Source: Rhizobiaceae bacterium (GTDB lineage: Bacteria > Pseudomonadota > Alphaproteobacteria > Rhizobiales > Rhizobiaceae). From it: a DNA stretch of 64,000 bases. Made by a program: the position numbers and the translations under genes. Location of the stretch: assembly GCA_023953845.1 (NCBI GenBank), contig JAMLJC010000001.1, positions 1,116,001-1,180,000 on the forward strand. Direction: 5' to 3'. Below the pieces are notes generated by a model. That model made no database searches and was not told where the DNA came from. It saw only the letters and a list, made by a program, of their open reading frames with translations. Below, piece after piece: positions 60,113 through 64,000 of the stretch (its first letter is position 1; each line of letters opens with the position of its first letter).

Positions 60113-61041
60113 TCCCGTCCGTCCAGCGTGTCCAGGATCATCTCTGCGGCGAGCAGGCCGTGCAACGCGTCATGCGGGGTGACGGGCGCCTGAGAAATGC
60201 CCGCGCGGATTCCCGACAGGAAAGTTTCAAGCTCGGTCCGGAGCGGATCGTCGTCCGCGGCGAGTTCGATCCGCCGGTGAGCCCTGCCGAAAACATCGAT
60301 ATGGCTAGCGGCCGACAGTTCGGCACTGCCGTCGGCGCCGACGATCTCGACCCGGTCGGGCGGGCACTCAATACCGGGATGCAGCCAGGCCGTGGAGAGC
60401 TGCCAGGTCGCACCGCCGGTACTTTCAAGCTGCGCCACCGTCAGCGAGCGGGCAGTCGCGCGCGGCCGCCGCGTCGCCCTTGCGGAAGCCGCGGTGCCGC
60501 CGTCGAACCAGAGGGCGAGATCGATGTCGTGGATCATGGTCATCAGCACCGGATCGATGTCGGTGTAGCGTTCAGCATGGCTGGCGTCGCGGTATCGGCG
60601 CGAGCGGAAATGCAGGATTTCACCGATTTCGCCGGCGGCGAGAATGTCGCGCAATCGCCGGTGGCCGTCCGAGAAGCGCAGAATGTGCCCGGGCTGCAGG
60701 AAGGCTGAGCTTCGCGCTGCGAGCGCTTCCAGTTCGCGCATCGTCGCCGCGTCCGGCGTCACCGGCTTCTCGACCAGCACCGGAATGCCACGCTCCAGCG
60801 CGGCGCCCGCAAGCGGCGCATGCGCCTCGGCCGGCGTGGCGACGACGATCCCGTCCGGCGCGAAGCGATCGAGAAGCGCAAATGCGTCCACGTCACGGTC
60901 GGAGAGCCGGAACATGCCGCCGAGACGCGCCAGTTCCGCCTCGCGCGTTTCCGCGACGGCGAGTTGCATCCCGCCGATGGCGGTGAGCGTTTTCAGATGC
61001 TCCTTGCCGAACGCGCCGCCGCCCGCGACCATGATCCTCAT
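60109..61041 (-). CDS. Gfo/Idh/MocA-family NAD(P) oxidoreductase
   Basis: A 310-residue oxidoreductase: Rossmann GGGAFGKEHL at the N-terminus, VLVEKPVTPD with the conserved Lys, and MIHDIDLALWFDGG with the catalytic His-Asp. The family oxidises sugars, inositols and related polyols. It starts at ATG 61041, overlapping the upstream PLP-enzyme stop (ATGA), and overlaps the next gene in the same way, so the proteins are made together. Substrate is not visible from the sequence. Confidence 0.88.
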   Translation of the reverse strand: MRIMVAGGGAFGKEHLKTLTAIGGMQLAVAETREAELARLGGMFRLSDRDVDAFALLDRFAPDGIVVATPAEAHAPLAGAALERGIPVLVEKPVTPDAATMRELEALAARSSAFLQPGHILRFSDGHRRLRDILAAGEIGEILHFRSRRYRDASHAERYTDIDPVLMTMIHDIDLALWFDGGTAASARATRRPRATARSLTVAQLESTGGATWQLSTAWLHPGIECPPDRVEIVGADGSAELSAASHIDVFGRAHRRIELAADDDPLRTELETFLSGIRAGISQAPVTPHDALHGLLAAEMILDTLDGRE

Positions 61042-61982
61042 GGACCGGCGCCTTCCGCGCCCGCGCCGCAGATCAGCGCGCAGACATGCCGGCTTCCGGA
61101 AAACACCGGGTGCCCGCTCTGGAGCGCCGCTATGGACGCCGCCCCGGAAAGATCGGCGGCGATGCCGAACTCGAACCACAGCCATTGCGATGCCGCGAGC
61201 ATGGCGTCGTCGGAGACGAGCACGACATCCTCGATGTTGCGTCTGGCGATTTCGAACAGACGTTCGTCGGTACGGCGGCAGCTCATGGTCGGGACGCGGC
61301 TGGTGATTTCCGGCAGCGTGACGACATGGCCGGCTTCAAGGCTCGCCTTGATCGTCGGCGAACCGGTCGGTTCTACCGCGATCACCCTGACATCCGGCCG
61401 CCGCGCCTTGATCGCGGTGGAAAGGCCGGAGATCAGCCCGCCGCCACCGATCGCTACCACGATCGTGTCGAAATCCGCGATCTGGTCGAGGATTTCGAGC
61501 CCCAGCGTTCCTTGCCCCGCGACGACGAGCGGATCGGCGAACGGATGAAAATAGGCCGCACCGGTCGTACGGACATGGTCGAGCGCCGCTTCGTTGGAGA
61601 CGCTCCAGTCGGAGCCGACGATACGCACATCGGCATTCCAGCGGCGCATCTTCTCCACCTTGGCCGGCGATACGTTTTCGGGCACGTAGATGACTGCCGG
61701 AACGCCGGCCACACTCGCCGTACGCGCCACCGCGAGACCGTGATTGCCGCCGGATGCCGTAACGATGCCGTTGCGGATCTCCCCCTTCGACGCGCCGAGC
61801 AGCCGGTTCATGGCGCCCCGCGCCTTGAACGATCCCGTGACCTGATTGAGCTCCAGCTTCATCGTCACGCGCGCGGCCGACGGGAGCGGATCGCGAGCGA
61901 GCAGCGCCTCCATCACCGGCGTGCGCCGCACATAGGGAGTGATGCGTTCGCGCGCGGCCTCGATATCGGAAATGCCGATCAT
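61038..61982 (-). CDS. Threonine dehydratase-like PLP enzyme (EutB-like)
   Basis: A 314-residue fold-type II PLP enzyme: PLP Lys in VTGSFKARGAMN, ASGGNHG, and the phosphate loop AIGGGGLISGL. ACT domains are absent, so it is the catabolic or serine-racemase/EutB-like group rather than biosynthetic IlvA. Near-identical placement beside an aspartoacylase-like deacylase recalls eutB/eutE of ectoine degradation, but eutD and eutC are missing here. It overlaps both neighbours by four bases. Confidence 0.82.
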   Translation of the reverse strand: MIGISDIEAARERITPYVRRTPVMEALLARDPLPSAARVTMKLELNQVTGSFKARGAMNRLLGASKGEIRNGIVTASGGNHGLAVARTASVAGVPAVIYVPENVSPAKVEKMRRWNADVRIVGSDWSVSNEAALDHVRTTGAAYFHPFADPLVVAGQGTLGLEILDQIADFDTIVVAIGGGGLISGLSTAIKARRPDVRVIAVEPTGSPTIKASLEAGHVVTLPEITSRVPTMSCRRTDERLFEIARRNIEDVVLVSDDAMLAASQWLWFEFGIAADLSGAASIAALQSGHPVFSGSRHVCALICGAGAEGAGP

Positions 61983-63037
61983 GCCCGTCCGCTGTACGGC
62001 GAGGCCACGACCACGCAGCAATTGCCCGGCGAGACGCGACCGGGATGACGGCGGCCATAGACGATGCCGTCCACGCCATAGTGCAGCGTGATCGGCTGGG
62101 AGGTCAGATCCCAGATGCGGTGGATGCGGCCGGCGGGCTGACCCGCCGATACCTGCGTGCCGTTGACATGGAAAGGCTCGAACACGCCCTCGACCGGCGC
62201 GTAGACATAGGCAGGCGGACCGGCAAGTTCGAGCACAGGACGCTCGGCGGCGGGGGCAGGGGGCGCAACAGACTCCAGCACGCCGAGATGGGCGAGCACG
62301 TTGCGGACGCCCCGCCGGCAGATTTCGAGCGCGTCGAGCGAGACGGTGCCGCAACCGCGCATCTCCGTGCCGACCGTCACCAATCCCGTAGCGCAGGCTG
62401 TGGCTGTCGCCGTGCGCTTGTCGCCGAGGTTGGAGATCACGACGTTGTAAGGCGCGTCGAAGGCCTGGACGGCGGCGACGTTGCGGCGATGCAGATCAGG
62501 ATCATTCGTCGGCTCAATGATGGCGCTGGGCAGGATGTCGAGCGAAGAGCCGCCGGAATGCAGGTCGAGAAAGGCGTCGGCGATCGGAAAGATGCGGTGC
62601 GCGACATAGGCGGCGATCTGCTCGGTGATGGAACCCATCGCATCGCCGGGCCAGACCCGGTTGAAGTTAAGCCCGTCGACCGGCGAGGTGCGCATGGCGG
62701 CAAGAACGGCATGAACATTGTTGGCAGGCATCAGGATCAACCGGCCCTGCACAGCGCCGGGATCGAGCTCGCGCGCCAGTTCGCCGATGGCGATAGGCCC
62801 TTCATATTCGTCGCCATGGTTGCCGCCCTCGATGACGACGGTCGGGCCTTCGCCATTGGCGATGACGGCGATCGGCACCTGCGTGACGCCCCAAGCGTCG
62901 CCATGCGGCGAGTGGGGGATGTTGACGAAGCCGAGTTGCCGCCCCGGTCTGTCGAAATCGACAGTGGTGAAGGCGTTTCCGGTATAGGTTTCGGCGGTCT
63001 TGAGCATGCAGCCTGTCTTTTCTTCCTTGGCGGCCAT
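61979..63037 (-). CDS. Succinylglutamate desuccinylase/aspartoacylase-family deacylase (EutE-like)
   Basis: A 352-residue zinc carboxypeptidase-fold deacylase: zinc ligands in EGGNHGDEYEG (His and Glu) and LDLHSGGSS (His), and the catalytic Glu probably in GTEMRGCG. The C-terminal beta-domain has APVEGVFEPFHVNGTQVSAGQPAG. The length and order match the N-acetyl-diaminobutyrate/ectoine deacylase group (DoeB/EutE). It removes an acyl group from an N-acyl amino acid. Its end overlaps the PLP-enzyme start; the DUF4432 gene stops 3 nt before it. Confidence 0.83.
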   Translation of the reverse strand: MAAKEEKTGCMLKTAETYTGNAFTTVDFDRPGRQLGFVNIPHSPHGDAWGVTQVPIAVIANGEGPTVVIEGGNHGDEYEGPIAIGELARELDPGAVQGRLILMPANNVHAVLAAMRTSPVDGLNFNRVWPGDAMGSITEQIAAYVAHRIFPIADAFLDLHSGGSSLDILPSAIIEPTNDPDLHRRNVAAVQAFDAPYNVVISNLGDKRTATATACATGLVTVGTEMRGCGTVSLDALEICRRGVRNVLAHLGVLESVAPPAPAAERPVLELAGPPAYVYAPVEGVFEPFHVNGTQVSAGQPAGRIHRIWDLTSQPITLHYGVDGIVYGRRHPGRVSPGNCCVVVASPYSGRA

Positions 63038-63040
63038 TTC

Positions 63041-64000
63041 CTACCGGCCGCGGATGATCTTGATGTCTCGTTCGAGCGATACGGCTTCGGCGGCATCGAC
63101 AGCGCCGAAGCGGAAGGAGGTCCGGAACGCTTCTCCCGGCCGCACCCACACGACCTGCCCCCTGGCCATGGCGGCGGCAAGCCCGTCGGGCGCGGCAGTG
63201 GCGGGCAGGACCAACCCCAACGCGTCCTTGTCGGAGCCTCGCACCATCCAGCGCACCGCATAGGGCAGTTCGTCGGCGCGCCAGCTGACGAAATCGGCCG
63301 AACCATCCGGATGTTTCTGCAGCGCATGCGCCCAGCCGTCGCTATCCGAAGCCGCAGTCATGGTGAGCACCAGTTCCGGCATCACCGGGACGCCCGGCCT
63401 GATCTCGCGGTGCGAGGAAGGATCGGCAGCGATGGCGCGATGATAGGCGACGATGGCCGCGTCCTCGTCGTCGCGCAGCTTCGGCTGCCGCACGTCCGCG
63501 TCCGTGCGGTCGTCGCGCACGGTATCCACCAATATCGCGCCGTCGACCGGGCGGAGATTGATATGGGCGAGGTAGAGGAAAGGCAGCGGATTTCCGCCGA
63601 TGTTCTCCACGTCCACGAAGACTTCCAGCACCGTTGAATTCTCGCGGATACGGACACGTGGCCGGGAAAGGAAATTGTGGTGGAAGTCCAGCGTGTCGCG
63701 GGCGTTGCCGGTCAAGTCGACGAAATAGCCGGCATCATCTTCGCCGAAGACGAGTTCGGCGTCGGTGTAGGGCAGATTGGGCAGTTCGCCGTGCAGCGGG
63801 TGCGTGTCGCCCGGCCCCGGATTGCCCATGGAGGTCCCGCCGCAGTGCAGGAACAGCGCGCCATAGGTCCTGAAATACTCCCGTGTCGGATAGGGCTGGT
63901 CGAACATGGTGCGCATGGTGAGGCTGCGCCCCGCATACACCGCATCCCATATCTGCTGGCCCTGGAACGGCAGGAGCGTGACCGTCCCGGCGCCATTCCC
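63041..64000 (-). CDS. DUF4432 protein, mutarotase fold (partial, N-terminus off-window)
   Basis: The frame is open to the right edge. At least 319 residues are visible; the reading upstream of the in-frame GTG at 63940 is still protein-like (TVTLLPFQGQQIWDAVYAGRSL), so the true start lies beyond 64000. The core shows YGALFLHCGG, HPLHGELPNLPY, the beta-sandwich segment RENSTVLEVFVDVENIGGNPLPFLYLAHINL, as in galactose-mutarotase-like DUF4432 proteins, which bind sugar-like ligands. It heads the operon of deacylase, PLP enzyme, oxidoreductase and amidohydrolase. Function unknown. Confidence 0.75.
   Translation of the reverse strand, partial: GNGAGTVTLLPFQGQQIWDAVYAGRSLTMRTMFDQPYPTREYFRTYGALFLHCGGTSMGNPGPGDTHPLHGELPNLPYTDAELVFGEDDAGYFVDLTGNARDTLDFHHNFLSRPRVRIRENSTVLEVFVDVENIGGNPLPFLYLAHINLRPVDGAILVDTVRDDRTDADVRQPKLRDDEDAAIVAYHRAIAADPSSHREIRPGVPVMPELVLTMTAASDSDGWAHALQKHPDGSADFVSWRADELPYAVRWMVRGSDKDALGLVLPATAAPDGLAAAMARGQVVWVRPGEAFRTSFRFGAVDAAEAVSLERDIKIIRGR

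Noticed and set aside
1..64000. CRISPR arrays, rRNA operons and insertion sequences
   Set aside because: No regularly spaced repeats, rRNA-like sequence or transposase frame was seen in the window.

Overview
The window looks like a chromosomal stretch of a high-G+C alphaproteobacterium of the Rhizobiales (Phyllobacteriaceae/Mesorhizobium-like). The reasons are the gene repertoire, dense ATGA-coupled operons, a rhizobial-type tRNA-Gly(GCC) 3' half used as an integration site, and a sno/parB/DUF932 module typical of rhizobial plasmids and integrative elements. This assignment is inferred from gene content, not from a marker gene.

1-10380 is the right end of an integrative element. It carries a strawberry-notch-like protein (cut by the window edge), a large ParB-like protein and a DUF932 protein. 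Each is preceded by the same bipartite leader (AGAGTGAGAG, 30-32 nt, CGAGAGAGAG on the coding strand). Cargo sits between these backbone genes: a SEC-C plus HNH-like protein, a possible HEPN (Rx4H) protein, and a DUF1778/GNAT toxin-antitoxin pair. A tyrosine recombinase is followed by the 3' half of a tRNA-Gly gene, which I read as the attachment site and element boundary. The rest of the element lies left of the window.

10381-18875 holds a small cysteine-rich secreted protein, an endonuclease III-like protein and a cobalamin locus on the minus strand: cbiZ-like amidohydrolase, cobalamin riboswitch, TonB receptor, periplasmic binding protein, permease, ATPase and one unrecognised coupled gene.

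19106-36805 is a nitrogen-compound catabolic region. It contains an IMPase-type phosphatase coupled to a class III PLP enzyme that resembles phosphoethanolamine/phosphohydroxylysine phospho-lyases, an M20-type amidohydrolase, a HAD phosphatase, a dimethylformamidase large-subunit homologue, a peptide-type ABC importer, an amidase, two coupled APH/choline-kinase-like kinases, and AraC and DeoR regulators.

37172-41767 contains a kinase + acyl-CoA dehydrogenase + SDR trio resembling the Lva/ACAD10-11 4-hydroxyacid pathway, with a divergent TetR and a palindromic operator. 41036-52365 is a long minus-strand gene run: DadA-like dehydrogenase, Asp/Glu-racemase/maleate-isomerase family protein, Liv-type ABC importer, RidA, fused indolepyruvate:ferredoxin oxidoreductase, then a GntR regulator. 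It reads as import and oxidation of (D-)aromatic amino acids to aryl-acetyl-CoA.

52528-59255 is a beta-oxidation module of apparent (3R)-stereochemistry (thiolase, acyl-CoA dehydrogenase, two SDRs, MaoC hydratase). It is controlled by a tandem-duplicated TetR regulator with two matching TGTACA palindromes. 59261-64000 is a minus-strand operon of amidohydrolase, Gfo/Idh oxidoreductase, threonine-dehydratase-like enzyme, aspartoacylase-like deacylase and a DUF4432 mutarotase-fold protein that runs off the right edge.
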